From: Erysipelotrichaceae bacterium
Lineage (GTDB): Bacteria > Bacillota_I > Bacilli_A > Erysipelotrichales > Erysipelotrichaceae
NCBI GenBank assembly: GCA_017432005.1
Contig: JAFRKA010000018.1
Span: forward strand, 1-64,000
Length of the DNA: 64,000 nucleotides
Direction: 5' to 3'
In this document: in pieces, positions 63,997-64,000 of the stretch
Numbering within the stretch: the first letter of the stretch is position 1
Layout: every line of letters begins with the position of its first letter
Notes under the pieces: model-generated
The model's database searches: none
Seen by the model: the letters and a program-made list of their open reading frames with translations, nothing else
What the model was told of the DNA's origin: nothing
Translations under genes and position numbers: made by a program

Positions 63997-64000
63997 CTCG

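Overview
The window reads as a chromosomal segment of a low-to-moderate GC Bacillota, most like the Erysipelotrichales. The grounds are the hrcA-grpE-dnaK-dnaJ-clpB operon with CIRCE operators, an RNase J, the delta subunit of RNA polymerase, DnaI/DnaB-type helicase loading, class II fructose-bisphosphate aldolase, a PolA without proofreading residues, and ECF-transporter genes next to truA. No sporulation gene is visible. The family-level assignment is inference; no 16S rRNA gene is present.

Layout. 1-7.5 kb: heat-shock operon on the minus strand, read hrcA to clpB, with two CIRCE operators around its promoter and a third in front of clpB. 7.7-9.9 kb: coaD, rsmD and an FtsW/RodA-type protein, divergent from def and rnjA (9.9-12.3 kb). 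12.3-20.8 kb: a tight eight-gene minus-strand operon running trmB, a ZnuA-like lipoprotein, polA, mutM, coaE, dnaB, dnaI, pfkA. 20.9-26.4 kb: a Xaa-Pro peptidase, pnp, cca, a FemXAB-like protein and tRNA-Thr. 26.7-30.7 kb: ecfA1-ecfA2-ecfT-truA plus small genes. 30.8-36.6 kb: fba, ispF, a HAD hydrolase, rpoE, murD-murI, rubrerythrin and tRNA-Arg. 36.7-40.7 kb: an ABC exporter and CIRCE-controlled groES-groEL. 40.7-46.5 kb: an envelope cluster (amidase-like protein, two members of an undescribed paralogous family, a two-TM protein, a GT2 glycosyltransferase, GtrA). 46.6-56.1 kb: gapA, an OB-like lipoprotein, a complete sugar ABC importer, a ROK kinase and a two-component system. 56.2-64 kb: accessory DNA inserted at tRNA-Gln, with a 5'-truncated tyrosine integrase, divergent XRE/Cro-type regulators, unknown small genes, a 906-residue lipoprotein with an HELLH zincin motif, a CmpB-family membrane protein and three copies of a 26-bp dyad element.

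How the parts work together. The first 57 kb is mostly housekeeping: protein folding under HrcA control, replication and repair, cell-wall precursors, central glycolysis (pfkA, fba, gapA) and sugar import. Genes are packed with translational overlaps, and many hairpin terminators are followed at once by the next promoter.

The most unusual signal spans the window. About ten genes (def, trmB, the FemXAB-like gene, the DUF1893 gene, murD, the HAD gene, the amidase-like gene, gtrA, a small membrane protein and the Cro-like gene) have a good -10 hexamer ending 5-8 nt before the start codon and mostly no Shine-Dalgarno, which predicts leaderless or nearly leaderless mRNAs. Operon-internal genes and many others carry strong Shine-Dalgarno sequences. 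No CRISPR array and no intact insertion sequence was seen.
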